From: Cryobacterium glucosi | GTDB taxonomy: Bacteria > Actinomycetota > Actinomycetes > Actinomycetales > Microbacteriaceae | Direction: 5' to 3' | DNA length: 64,000 nucleotides | NCBI RefSeq assembly: GCF_004402235.1 | Contig: NZ_SOFS01000043.1 | Location: 62,001 to 126,000, forward strand | Part shown: piece by piece, positions 51,678 to 60,670 of the stretch | How the letters are laid out: each line of letters starts with the position of its first letter | Numbering within the stretch: position 1 is the first letter of the stretch | Position numbers and translations under genes: made by a program | The notes under the pieces: generated by a model | The model's database searches: none | Seen by the model: the letters and a program-made list of their open reading frames with translations, nothing else | Told to the model about the DNA's origin: nothing

Positions 51678-53462
51678 TCAGGCGCGGCCCGGGCGTTCGA
51701 ATTCGTCGGTGTCGAGCCCCGGCTCGACGAGGGCTCCCATCGTGTCGGCGGCGTGCTGCGCGATCATGGCCTCGGAGGCCCGCTCGGTTGCCTGTGTCGC
51801 GGCGTGCTCGTCGGCCGCTTCCTGCATGGCGCTCGTCTTGCGGAGCGGATCGACCCTGAGGAAGAGGCTCAGTACGAAGGCGATCAGCACGACGACGAGG
51901 CTCACCCAGAACACCGTGACCGTGGCGTCGTTGAAGCCGACGAGGAAAGGCTGCGAGAGCCGAGGGTCCGCCGCGTTCAGGAACGAGGTGTCCCCGTCGA
52001 GGGCCGTCCCGAGCCCGGCCGGTTTCTGCAACAGGGCCAGGATGCCGGCGTTGGCTGGGTCGGCGAGCACGGCCGGATCGGAGGCGGCCGCCTTGACGCC
52101 GGCGACGATCGTCGGATTGCCGAATGCCGCGCCGAGGGTGTCCGGGATGCGGGTGAAGAGCACCGAGAACAGCACGGCGGTGCCGAGCGTGCCACCGATC
52201 TGACGGAAGAACGTCGAAGCGGATGTCGCGACGCCGATGTCCCGCGGTCCCACCGAGTTCTGGCTCGCGATGGTCAGCGTCTGCATGAGCTGGCCGAGAC
52301 CGAGACCCACGAGGAGCATGCCCGTCATCATGAACCAGACCGGCTTGTCCGCGGTCGCGAAGGTGAAGAGCAAGAACCCGCCGGCCATGAACGCGGTGCC
52401 GACCGTGGGGAAGACGCGGTACTTGCCGGTGCGGGCGATGATCTGGCCGCTCACGATCGAGGAGATCATCAGGCCGAGGATCATCGGGAGCATCATGAAG
52501 CCGCTCTCGGTCGGGGTGGCGCCGTTCACGAGCTGCAGGTAGAGCGGGACGGTCATCATCGCGCCGAACATTCCGAAACCGACGAAGACGCCGAGCACTG
52601 TCGCCATCGAGAACGTCGCCGACCGGAAGAGCTTGAGCGGGATGAGCGCGTCATCGCCCATCAGTCGCTCGGCCACGATGAACAGCACGATGCCGAGCAC
52701 GCCGGTCACGTAGCAGGCGACCGAGGTGAACGACCACCAGCCCCAGGTGCGGCCCTGTTCGGCGACGAGCAGCAGCGGCACTGCGGCGACGATGACTGTA
52801 ACGGCACCCCACCAGTCGATCCGTACGGGACGCTTGAAGTGCGGGATGTGCAGGAAGCGGATCACGATGATGAGCGCGACGATGCCGATCGGGATGTTGA
52901 TCAGGAACACCCACCGCCAGCCGGTGATGCCGAGGATCGTCGTCGCGCCGGAGAGGACACCGCCGATGAGCGGGCCGATGACGCTCGAAATGCCGAAGAC
53001 GGCGAGGAAGTAGCCCTGGTACTTGGCGCGCTCCCGCGGCGCGAGCATGTCGCCCATGATCGTGAGCGGAAGGGCCATCAGGCCGCCGGCGCCGAGGCCC
53101 TGGATTGCCCTGAATACCGCGAGCTCATACATCGAGTGCGACATCCCGGCCAGGAGGGACCCGATCAGGAACACGGTGATCGCGATCAGGAACAGCGGCC
53201 GGCGCCCGAAGATGTCACTGAGTTTGCCGTAGATCGGCGTGCTGATGCACGAGACGATCAGGTACGCGGTCGTCACCCAGGCCTGCAGCGACATTCCGTC
53301 GAGGTCGTCGGCGATGGTGCGCATCGACGTCCCGACGATGGTCTGGTCGAGAGCCGACAGGAACATCCCGGCCATCAGGCCGAAGATGACGAACAGGATC
53401 TGCCGGTGCGACATCAGGGGAGCGGAGGCGGGCGAGGAGGCGGAAGCGGGAGGAGTTTGCAT
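51678..53462 (-). CDS. MFS multidrug exporter, DHA2 (EmrB/QacA) family
   Basis: 594 residues, about fourteen helices: FLSALDQTIVGTSMRTIADDL (motif D1), GKLSDIFGRRPLF (motif A), FRAIQGLGAGGLMALPLTI and ISSVIGPLIGGVLSG (motif C). A 60-residue hydrophilic C-terminal tail follows. ATG at 53462 is preferred to a TTG at 53471. Cargo unknown; likely toxic hydrophobic compounds. Confidence 0.93.
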   Translation of the reverse strand: MQTPPASASSPASAPLMSHRQILFVIFGLMAGMFLSALDQTIVGTSMRTIADDLDGMSLQAWVTTAYLIVSCISTPIYGKLSDIFGRRPLFLIAITVFLIGSLLAGMSHSMYELAVFRAIQGLGAGGLMALPLTIMGDMLAPRERAKYQGYFLAVFGISSVIGPLIGGVLSGATTILGITGWRWVFLINIPIGIVALIIVIRFLHIPHFKRPVRIDWWGAVTVIVAAVPLLLVAEQGRTWGWWSFTSVACYVTGVLGIVLFIVAERLMGDDALIPLKLFRSATFSMATVLGVFVGFGMFGAMMTVPLYLQLVNGATPTESGFMMLPMILGLMISSIVSGQIIARTGKYRVFPTVGTAFMAGGFLLFTFATADKPVWFMMTGMLLVGLGLGQLMQTLTIASQNSVGPRDIGVATSASTFFRQIGGTLGTAVLFSVLFTRIPDTLGAAFGNPTIVAGVKAAASDPAVLADPANAGILALLQKPAGLGTALDGDTSFLNAADPRLSQPFLVGFNDATVTVFWVSLVVVLIAFVLSLFLRVDPLRKTSAMQEAADEHAATQATERASEAMIAQHAADTMGALVEPGLDTDEFERPGRA

Positions 53463-53575
53463 CGTCTGCAAAGTTACACGACGGGCAGGGAATCATCAAC
53501 AGATTCCCGGACCCCGTTCCCGGCCGTTGGGGGGTGTTTCGGCACGCTCGTGGGGCGAGTCCCGGGACTAGGCTC

Positions 53576-54463
53576 ATGAGCGTGCGTACAGAAGGTCAAA
53601 CGGGGGGTTCACACAGGATGGGTTGGCGACGGATCACGGCTATCTCCCTCGCTGCCGTTCTCGTGGCCGGCGGGGCCGTCGCGCTCGGTTTTTTCGCGAC
53701 GCACGCCCCGGCATCCGTCGCAACGGCGCTGCCCGGCGCGACGCCAGACCCCGGGTCTCCCGCGACGCACACGCCCGGCGACCGGCCGACACCCACGGAT
53801 GCCGCGCGCCCGGCCCCGACCGCATCACCGACGCCGATAGCGTTGGTCCCGCGCTTCGACAAGGCGGCGCGTTCGCACGATGACCCGACCAGCATCTGGG
53901 TCGTCGTCGACAAGGACCGCCCCCTGCAGCCGGCCGATTACACCCCGCCGGATCTCGTGACCGTGCCCGTGCCGCACGTCTGGGAACCGCAGCTCCGCCG
54001 GGAGGCATCCGACGCCGTCGTGGCCCTTTTCGCCGCCTTCACGGCCGAGACCGGGCTGAAGCTGCAGTCGCAGAGTTCCTACCGCAGTTATCCCACCCAG
54101 GTCGCGGTGTACAACGACGACGTCTCGGCCCACGGGCAGGCCGTCGCGGACACGAGCACCGCCCGGCCGGGCACGAGCGAACACCAGACCGGCCTCGCGA
54201 TCGACATCAGCGCCCTGCCGGCGAGTTGCTCCCTCGACGCCTGCTTCGGGGCGACTCCCCAGGGCACCTGGCTCGCGCACAACGCCTGGAAATACGGTTT
54301 CCTGCTCCGTTATCCGGAGGACAAGGTCGCCGTGACCGGCTACGCGTATGAACCGTGGCATTTCCGCTACATCGGCGTCGACCTCGCGACCGAAATGCAC
54401 ACGGATGGCGTGACCACTCTCGAGGAATTCTTCGGTCTCCCGGCGGCCCCGACCTATCACTAG
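53576..54463 (+). CDS. VanY-like D-alanyl-D-alanine carboxypeptidase (M15)
   Basis: 295 residues. An N-terminal membrane anchor or signal (WRRITAISLAAVLVAGGAVALGFF) is followed by a Pro/Thr-rich wall-spanning linker and the M15 peptidase domain: SSYRSYPTQVAVYN, zinc ligands in GTSEHQTGLAIDIS, and catalytic Glu/His in AYEPWHFRYIG. It trims the terminal D-Ala of peptidoglycan stem peptides outside the cell. ATG at 53618 is a second possible start. Followed by two further cell-wall-type proteins. Confidence 0.9.
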   Translation: MSVRTEGQTGGSHRMGWRRITAISLAAVLVAGGAVALGFFATHAPASVATALPGATPDPGSPATHTPGDRPTPTDAARPAPTASPTPIALVPRFDKAARSHDDPTSIWVVVDKDRPLQPADYTPPDLVTVPVPHVWEPQLRREASDAVVALFAAFTAETGLKLQSQSSYRSYPTQVAVYNDDVSAHGQAVADTSTARPGTSEHQTGLAIDISALPASCSLDACFGATPQGTWLAHNAWKYGFLLRYPEDKVAVTGYAYEPWHFRYIGVDLATEMHTDGVTTLEEFFGLPAAPTYH

Positions 54464-54525
54464 GTCCGGCTCACGCATGGGTTTCGGAGGTTCCGCACAG
54501 GGTTCTGGCATGTGCGCGTGTTCGC

Positions 54526-55932
54526 ATGTCGGGTCCCCGTCCGCCGTCCAGAAACGATTTCGTGCGCCCCCATACACGTCCTGAAGGTCCCGCCCGCTCC
54601 CGCCATCGCCGGGAAGATCCACTGCCCCTCCGCCCCATCAGCCCTCCACGGCCGACCGATTCGCCGTCCTCGGACTCCCTGTCGACAGGCTCCCTGGCGA
54701 CCGCCGCCCGCTCCTCCGACTCCCTCGGCGTCGTCCGTTCCCGGCACCGCCTCGAGAAGGCGCCGTCCGGCCACCGCCCGCTGATCTGGCTGGCCGGCTC
54801 GGCCGCCGCCGCCAGCCTGTGCTTCGGCCTCTTCGTCCCGCTCTCGAGCCAGGCGTCCCCCGGGGTCGCCACCGCGGCATCCGCCCCACTCGCGGCCTCG
54901 CGCCCGGTGCCGGCGAGTGTCGTGGCCGCCGTGCCCGTCGTGGCCGGCAGCCCCGTCATCTACAGCGCGGTGAGCGCCGGCGACGGCGGCTCTGCCGGAC
55001 CTGTCACCGGCGGAACGGTCGTGAGCGTCACCGGCTCCGGGCTCGCGGGAGTGTCGGGCGTGAGCTTCGGCGGCAACGCCGGCACCGTGCTCTCGGCGAC
55101 CGACACGACGGTCACCATCTCGACGCCCGCGTCGACCGACTACGGCACCGGTTCCGTGGCGGTCTCGCTCGTCGACAGCACCGGGGCGATCGTTCCCGTC
55201 GCGAGCACCCCTGCGGATGCCGCGAACGCCGCCGCAGCGGCCGCGACAGCAGCCGCCGCGTCGAAGGCGTCTTCGGTCGCGTCGCTCTCGCAGGCGATCA
55301 CGCCCCTCGTGGATGCCGCGGCCCCCCTCGCCGCCGCGACCCCGACCCCGGCCCCGAGCGGCGCAGCGAGCGCCCTCGCGAGCACCGGCGCCGCGGCCGA
55401 CACCGCACCCGCTGTGGCCGTCGCCGCCGGCGTGAGCCCGCTCACCTTCCAGTACGTCCCCGACCCGCGCATCACGGCCCAGATCGGCTACGTGCGCGCC
55501 CACTGGAACTCATACAACTCCGCCGTCTACGGCGCCATCGGCGGCAACGACTGCGTCAACTTCACGAGCCAGTCGCTGATCGCGCGCGGGTGGACGATGG
55601 ACGCCGAGTGGTCCTATAGCGCTGCAGGCGCCGGATACAGCTCCGCCTGGTCGAGCTCGACCGCGTTCGCCGCGTACCTGTCCGCCCACCCCGAGCGTGC
55701 CACGCCGCTCACCGCCGGCGAAAGCAGCCGGGTCAAGGTGGGCGACATCGTGCAATTCGACTGGGACCGCTCCGGCGACAAAGACCACACCGGAATCGTC
55801 ACCCGCGTCGTCAAGGACGCCTCGGGAACGCACCTCTATTACGCAGGTCACACCGAAGATAGCCTCGACAAGTCCGTCGAGGAATCCCTCGCGAACACCG
55901 GGGGAACGGTGAGCTACTGGAGCGTCGCCTAG
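54526..55932 (+). CDS. Secreted/anchored TIG-domain plus amidase-domain protein
   Basis: About 468 residues. A basic, Pro/Ser-rich N-terminal part (1-85) leads to one membrane helix or late signal (about 86-107), then an IPT/TIG beta-sandwich (about 144-226, GGTVVSVTGSGLAGVSGVSFGG), an Ala-rich linker and a putative amidase domain (about 315-468) with NDCVNFTSQSL (Cys 343) and KDHTGIVTRV (His). The Cys/His pair suggests a peptidoglycan amidase or peptidase. The start is uncertain: ATG at 54526 has no ribosome site and the frame opens at 54355. Confidence 0.75.
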   Translation: MSGPRPPSRNDFVRPHTRPEGPARSRHRREDPLPLRPISPPRPTDSPSSDSLSTGSLATAARSSDSLGVVRSRHRLEKAPSGHRPLIWLAGSAAAASLCFGLFVPLSSQASPGVATAASAPLAASRPVPASVVAAVPVVAGSPVIYSAVSAGDGGSAGPVTGGTVVSVTGSGLAGVSGVSFGGNAGTVLSATDTTVTISTPASTDYGTGSVAVSLVDSTGAIVPVASTPADAANAAAAAATAAAASKASSVASLSQAITPLVDAAAPLAAATPTPAPSGAASALASTGAAADTAPAVAVAAGVSPLTFQYVPDPRITAQIGYVRAHWNSYNSAVYGAIGGNDCVNFTSQSLIARGWTMDAEWSYSAAGAGYSSAWSSSTAFAAYLSAHPERATPLTAGESSRVKVGDIVQFDWDRSGDKDHTGIVTRVVKDASGTHLYYAGHTEDSLDKSVEESLANTGGTVSYWSVA

Positions 55933-56029
55933 CCCGGCGATTCAGCGACACTTCATAGCTTGGCGGGCAGTTTTCCCATTGAAGTGTGATTATCTGGATA
56001 TATCCCCCCCCAAATGAGACGAGGAATTC
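55933..56029. promoter_or_regulatory. A+T-rich leader with hairpin and C8 tract
   Basis: Contains an 8-bp stem ACACTTCA (55948-55955) / TGAAGTGT (55980-55987), then GATTATCTGGATATAT and a run of eight C (56004-56011) just before the GAGGA ribosome site of the next gene. Both terminator and promoter roles are possible; the C8 run is a slippage-prone tract. Confidence 0.45.
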
Positions 56030-56794
56030 GTGCAGTTCACCCGACGCTTTCGCATCAGCGCAGCCGCGCTCGCGTTCGCTGCTCTCGTGATCGGCACCGC
56101 CGCCGTCGCATCCTGGGGCGACGACGATTCAGACTCGGCGCGAGCGGAGATCGCCACATCGGTGACCCCCACAGACACCGCGACCCCTCGGGCGACGCCG
56201 GCGGATGCCGGTGCTCCCGTCGCCGTCGACACCGCGCCTGTCGCGACCGCAACGCCGACACCCGCTCCGGCGCCCGTGACGACCGCCGCGCCCGCCCCCG
56301 TCGCGGCGGCTTCGACCGGCGGAGTGCAGGCCCAGGTCGACTACATGATCGCGCACTGGACGAACTACAACACGGCGGACTACGGCGTCGTCACCGACAA
56401 CGACTGCGTCAACTTCACGAGCCAGTCCCTGATCCAGCGCGGCTGGGCCATGGACGGCAGCTGGTGGTCCAAGGGCACCGGCTCGTCCTTCACCCACTCG
56501 AACGCCTGGGTCAGCTCGACCGCGTTCCGCAACTACCTCGCGAGCTCTGGGCGTGCGACCGCGCTCACCGACCAGCAGCGCGACCAGGTCAAGGTCGGCG
56601 ACGTCGTGCAGTTCGACTGGGACAACTCGGGCGACCGCGACCACACCGGCGTCGTGACCCGCATCGAGGGCAGCGGCGACGACATCGTCATCTACTACGC
56701 AGGCCACACCGACGACACCGACTACCGTTCCGTCGACTACGCGATCACCGTGAAGCACCCGGGCGCCACCGCGTACTACTGGAGCATCCCCTAA
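56030..56794 (+). CDS. Exported amidase-domain protein (paralogue of the upstream gene)
   Basis: 254 residues. Signal peptide or anchor RRFRISAAALAFAALVIGTAAVASW, a Pro/Thr/Ala-rich linker (about 40-95), then the same amidase domain as the previous gene (about 98-254): NDCVNFTSQSL (Cys 126) and RDHTGVVTRI. The two domains are strongly similar over ~150 residues, so this is a tandem duplication in which one copy has a TIG module. GTG start with GAGGA five bases upstream. Confidence 0.82.
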   Translation: MQFTRRFRISAAALAFAALVIGTAAVASWGDDDSDSARAEIATSVTPTDTATPRATPADAGAPVAVDTAPVATATPTPAPAPVTTAAPAPVAAASTGGVQAQVDYMIAHWTNYNTADYGVVTDNDCVNFTSQSLIQRGWAMDGSWWSKGTGSSFTHSNAWVSSTAFRNYLASSGRATALTDQQRDQVKVGDVVQFDWDNSGDRDHTGVVTRIEGSGDDIVIYYAGHTDDTDYRSVDYAITVKHPGATAYYWSIP

Positions 56795-56812
56795 CCACCG
56801 GCCGCGTCACAC

Positions 56813-56868
56813 GACGGATGCCGCCGCCCGCGCCCGCCGACCGGCGAACGTGCGCGACGGCATCCGTC
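56813..56868. terminator. Inverted CGGATGCC pair in a convergent gap
   Basis: GACGGATGCCG (56813-56823) and CGGCATCCGTC (56858-56868) are exact inverted copies, 34 bp apart, filling the 85-bp gap between the convergent amidase and phosphoglucomutase genes. Possible bidirectional terminator built of the over-represented octamer; loop is large and no T-run follows. Confidence 0.5.
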
Positions 56869-56879
56869 TACGAAAGTGT

Positions 56880-58496
56880 CTACGCGATGGCGGCGTCGAC
56901 GATCGCCTTCGCCTCGAGCTGCACCTGGCGGAGGTGCTCCGGGCCCTTGAAGGACTCGGCGTAGATCTTGTAGACGTCCTCTGTGCCGCTCGGCCGGGCG
57001 GCGAACCAGGCGTTCTCGGTGACGACCTTGAGGCCGCCGATCGCGGCCCCGTTGCCTGGGGCGTGGCTGAGCTTCGCGAGGATCTTCTCGCCGGCGAGTT
57101 CGGTCGCGGTGATCGCGTCGCCGTCGAGCTTGCCGAGCTGGGCCTTCTGCGCGGGCGTCGCCGCGGCATCCACCCGGGCGTACGCCGGGTCGCCGAAGTG
57201 CTCGACGAGTTCGGCGTAGCGCTGGCTCGGGCTCTTGCCGGTGACGGCGAGGATCTCGGAGGCGAGCAGGGCCAGCAGGATACCGTCCTTGTCCGTCGTC
57301 CAGACCGTGCCGTCGAAGCGCACGAAGCTCGCACCGGCGCTCTCCTCGCCGCCGAACGCGACCGAACCGTCGATGAGCCCGGGCACGAACCACTTGAACC
57401 CGACCGGCACCTCCCAGAGGTCGCGGCCGAGGAAGCCGGCGACCCGGTCGATCATCGTCGAGGAGACGAGCGTCTTGCCGATCGCGGCGTCAGCGCGCCA
57501 GCCCTCGCGGTGGCTGTAGAGGTAGTCGATCGCGACGGCGAGGAAGTGGTTCGGGTTCATCAGGCCGCCGTCCGGCGTGACGATGCCGTGCCGGTCGGCG
57601 TCGGCGTCGTTGCCGGTGAGGATGTCGAAGTCGTCCTTGTGGGCGATGACCGAGGCCATCGCGGAGGGGCTCGACGGGTCCATCCGGATCTTGGAGTCCC
57701 AGTCCAGGGTCATGAAGCGCCAGGTCGGGTCGACCTTGGGGTTCGTGACGGTGAGATTGAGCTCGTAGCGGTCGCGGATCGCTCCCCAGTAGCCGACGCT
57801 CGCACCGCCGAGGGGGTCTGCGCCGATGCGGATGCCGCTCGCCTTGATGGCGGCCATGTCGATGATGTTCTCGAGGTCGTTCACGTACGCACCGCGGAAG
57901 TCGTAGGTCTCGACCGCGCTCGGTTCGCTCATCTTCACGTCGACGAGTCCGCCGGCGATGAGCTCGTTGGCGCGCGCGGCGATCCAGGAGGTGGCGTCGC
58001 TGTCGGCCGGTCCACCGTGCGGGGGGTTGTACTTGAAGCCGCCGTCGGTCGGGGGGTTGTGGCTGGGGGTGACGACGATGCCGTCGGCCTCATCGGTGTT
58101 CCCTGCCCGGTTGTAGGCGAGGATCGCGTGCGAGAGCGACGGGGTGGGCACGTAGTCGTCGAACTCGTCGACGAGCACGCGCACGCCGTTGCCGACGAGC
58201 ACTTCGAGCGCCGTCGTGTACGCCGGGGCGCTCAGCGCGTGCGGGTCCGTCCCGATGAAAAGGGGGCCCGTGATGCCCTGATTGGTGCGGTACTCGACGA
58301 TGGCCTGCGTCGTCGCGATGATGTGGTTCTCGTTGAAGGCCGTGTTCAGCGAACTGCCACGGTGCCCGGAGGTGCCGAATGCCACCCGTTGGGCGGGCAC
58401 GGTCACATCGGGTTTCAGGTCGTAGTACGCCTTGATCAGCGCGTCGACATCGATCAGGTCTGATTCCAGGGCCGGAGTGCCCGCACGTTCATTCAT
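56880..58496 (-). CDS. pgm: Phosphoglucomutase, alpha-D-glucose specific
   Basis: Interconverts glucose-1-phosphate and glucose-6-phosphate. 538 residues. [14 protein letters not shown] near the start, active-site phosphoserine in [19 protein letters not shown], metal loop [13 protein letters not shown], sugar-binding [10 protein letters not shown], and phosphate-binding [18 protein letters not shown] at 58496 follows GGGGAC; an upstream start at 58517 is unlikely. It may feed the polysaccharide precursors made at the start of the window. Confidence 0.95.
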   Translation of the reverse strand: MNERAGTPALESDLIDVDALIKAYYDLKPDVTVPAQRVAFGTSGHRGSSLNTAFNENHIIATTQAIVEYRTNQGITGPLFIGTDPHALSAPAYTTALEVLVGNGVRVLVDEFDDYVPTPSLSHAILAYNRAGNTDEADGIVVTPSHNPPTDGGFKYNPPHGGPADSDATSWIAARANELIAGGLVDVKMSEPSAVETYDFRGAYVNDLENIIDMAAIKASGIRIGADPLGGASVGYWGAIRDRYELNLTVTNPKVDPTWRFMTLDWDSKIRMDPSSPSAMASVIAHKDDFDILTGNDADADRHGIVTPDGGLMNPNHFLAVAIDYLYSHREGWRADAAIGKTLVSSTMIDRVAGFLGRDLWEVPVGFKWFVPGLIDGSVAFGGEESAGASFVRFDGTVWTTDKDGILLALLASEILAVTGKSPSQRYAELVEHFGDPAYARVDAAATPAQKAQLGKLDGDAITATELAGEKILAKLSHAPGNGAAIGGLKVVTENAWFAARPSGTEDVYKIYAESFKGPEHLRQVQLEAKAIVDAAIA

Positions 58497-58531
58497 GTCC
58501 CCAGTCTGGCACTGCAAGTAGGCTGTGAGCC

Positions 58532-59467
58532 ATGTCCGAGACGCGCAAAGCCAGCTACAGCTTCCTGGGGCCGGCGGGCACCTTCACCGAGGCGGCACTC
58601 GCCCAGGTGCCCGAGGCGCGCGGCCAGGCCTGGCGCTCCGTCAACAACGTGGGCGAGGCGCTCGCCGACGTCGTCTCCGGTCGCAGCGTCGCCGCGATGA
58701 TCGCGATCGAGAATTCCGTCGACGGCGGCGTGTCCGCCACCCAGGACGCGCTCGCGAAGGTGCCGGACCTCCGGATCATCGGCGAGTATCTCGTGCCGGT
58801 GAACTTCGTGCTCGTGGCCAGGCCGGGCACGACGCTTGCCGACGTGAAGATCGTCGCCGCGCATCCGGTCGCATACGCCCAGTGCCGGAACTGGCTCGAG
58901 ACGAACGTTCCGCACCACGGCCACATCCCCGCCTCGAGCAATGTGGCGGCGCCGGCCTCACTGCTCGAGACCGAACAGGCGGATGCCGCGGTCGCCCCTC
59001 CGGGGATCGAGAACCATCTCGACCTCACGGTTCTCGCCACCGACATCGGTGACAACCCGAACGCCGTCACCCGGTTCGTGCTGGTCAGCCGCACGACCGT
59101 GATCCCGGAACGCACCGGTGCGGACAAGACGAGCCTCATCGTCGAGCTGCCGGAGGACCGCGCGGGGGCGCTCCTCGAATTGCTCGAGCAGTTCGCGACC
59201 CGCGGGGTCAACCTTTCGCTGATCCAGTCGCGTCCGATCGGCGACGCGCTCGGTCGCTACCGGTTCGTGATCGACGCCGACGGGCACATCCACGACGAAC
59301 GCGTCGCCGACGCCCTGCTCGGCCTGCGCCGGTTCAGCCCGAAGGTGATCTTCCTCGGCTCGTACCCCCGGGCCGACCTGCAGCAGAACGAGTACACCAA
59401 GCGCTACGACGACGACGTCTACATCGGCGCGCGCGCCTGGCTCGACGCCCTCCTCCGCGGCGCCTGA
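58532..59467 (+). CDS. pheA: Prephenate dehydratase
   Basis: Makes phenylpyruvate, the penultimate step to phenylalanine. 311 residues: [33 protein letters not shown] (TRF catalytic motif) and a C-terminal ACT domain ([36 protein letters not shown]) for Phe feedback inhibition. A short tail ([25 protein letters not shown]) follows. 35 bp from the divergent pgm. Confidence 0.93.
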   Translation: MSETRKASYSFLGPAGTFTEAALAQVPEARGQAWRSVNNVGEALADVVSGRSVAAMIAIENSVDGGVSATQDALAKVPDLRIIGEYLVPVNFVLVARPGTTLADVKIVAAHPVAYAQCRNWLETNVPHHGHIPASSNVAAPASLLETEQADAAVAPPGIENHLDLTVLATDIGDNPNAVTRFVLVSRTTVIPERTGADKTSLIVELPEDRAGALLELLEQFATRGVNLSLIQSRPIGDALGRYRFVIDADGHIHDERVADALLGLRRFSPKVIFLGSYPRADLQQNEYTKRYDDDVYIGARAWLDALLRGA

Positions 59468-59520
59468 CCCGCCACCCCCGCCCCGCGCCCCGCCGCGCCG
59501 CTCCCCGGTCTCCTTCGGTC

Positions 59521-59581
59521 CGCGAGAGTACACTTTTGGCCCTCAAACCGCGGGTTTAAGGGCCAAAAGTGTACTCTCGCG
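59521..59581. repeat. 61-bp palindrome E (CGCGAGAG family)
   Basis: 29-bp arms (59521-59549 and 59553-59581) around GCG with one mismatch. Nearly identical to palindrome C 13.6 kb away. Lies 53 bp after the pheA stop in a convergent gap. Confidence 0.92.
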
Positions 59582-59620
59582 AGCAGGAAAGCAGGCGGAG
59601 TGGGGCGGGGCCGGGGGGCG

Positions 59621-60622
59621 TTACGCGGAAGCGGGCGCGGGCATCCGCACCGTGAGCGCGCCGGGGTCGGCACGCAGGGAGACGGCGCGCACCGGGCCGA
59701 ACTCGTCGCCGTCGATCTCGAACTCCTGCGGGTGCTCGAGCACGATCCTGATCCGTGAACCCCGAAGCGTCGTCATCACCCGTTCGTTGCTCGACTCGCT
59801 CTGGGCGATGATCCTGCGCCCGACCGCGGAGCGGCGCAGCACGCCGTTCTCCCACGTCACCCTGCGCCAGATGGTCAGCCAGCCGAGGACGCCCTTGGGC
59901 TGCAGCACGGCGATGTCGAGAATCCCGTCGTCCACCTGGGCATCGGGCAGGAACTGGATGTTGCCCGGCAGGACCCCGCAGTTCGCGACCAGGATCGTGC
60001 TCACGTGCGCCGGCCGGTCGGTGCGACCCTCGAGGCTATAACGGATGCGGAATGGCTTCGACTTCGGGATCACCCGCATGCCGGCATCGACATACGCGAG
60101 CCAGCCGACCTGTTTCTTGAGATCGGCGCTCGTGTTGGCGATCATCTGGGCATCGAGCCCGAGGCCGGCCATCACCAGGAAGACGTGTTCGGCTTTCTCA
60201 CCCTCGGTGTCGGTGAGCACTGCGACGCCGAGGTCGATCGCCCGGTCCACGCCGCCGAACGCGATCTCCACCGCCGCATCGAGGCTCGCGAGCGGCAGCG
60301 CCAGGTTTCGGGCCAACAGGTTCCCCGTGCCGGCCGGCACGATCGCGAGGGCAACGCCCGTGTCGCGCAGGGCCTCGGCGACCGCGCGCACGGTGCCGTC
60401 CCCTCCCGCCGCGAGCACCACGGATGCCCCTTGTTCGATCGCCGTCCGGGTCGCCCGCTGACCGGCATCCGTCTCGGTCGTCGACAGCCACACCGTGCCC
60501 GACCACCCGGCGGCGGACTCGGCCGCTGCGACGCTCGCGCGGAGCTTGACCACGTCAACCTTGATCGGGTTGTACACGACGGCCGCTCGACGGCCGCTCG
60601 GAGTCTCACCGGGAGTATTCAC
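59621..60622 (-). CDS. Diacylglycerol kinase-like lipid kinase (YegS/DagK family)
   Basis: 333 residues: AAVVYNPIKVD, nucleotide loop VVLAAGGDGTVRAVAEAL, IVPAGTGNLLARNL, and the C-terminal beta-domain FLPDAQVDDGILDIAVL. Phosphorylates diacylglycerol or a related lipid alcohol, possibly in phosphatidylinositol or glycolipid metabolism. Divergent from serS by 48 bp. Confidence 0.92.
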   Translation of the reverse strand: MNTPGETPSGRRAAVVYNPIKVDVVKLRASVAAAESAAGWSGTVWLSTTETDAGQRATRTAIEQGASVVLAAGGDGTVRAVAEALRDTGVALAIVPAGTGNLLARNLALPLASLDAAVEIAFGGVDRAIDLGVAVLTDTEGEKAEHVFLVMAGLGLDAQMIANTSADLKKQVGWLAYVDAGMRVIPKSKPFRIRYSLEGRTDRPAHVSTILVANCGVLPGNIQFLPDAQVDDGILDIAVLQPKGVLGWLTIWRRVTWENGVLRRSAVGRRIIAQSESSNERVMTTLRGSRIRIVLEHPQEFEIDGDEFGPVRAVSLRADPGALTVRMPAPASA

Positions 60623-60670
60623 GGGGTAAGGCTAGCAAGGCGCTCCGGCGGGCGCTTGTAGACTGGCACG

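Noticed and set aside
51675-53579. 634-codon open frame opposite the drug exporter
   Set aside because: Antisense shadow; the EmrB/QacA motifs on the minus strand are decisive.
23809-59581. The five palindromes as ordinary Rho-independent terminators
   Set aside because: None is followed by a T-run, stems are far longer than usual, and element B lies between divergent genes; a termination side effect remains possible for the others.
23809-59581. CRISPR repeats
   Set aside because: The repeats are single, kilobases apart, palindromic along their whole length and have no spacers or cas genes.
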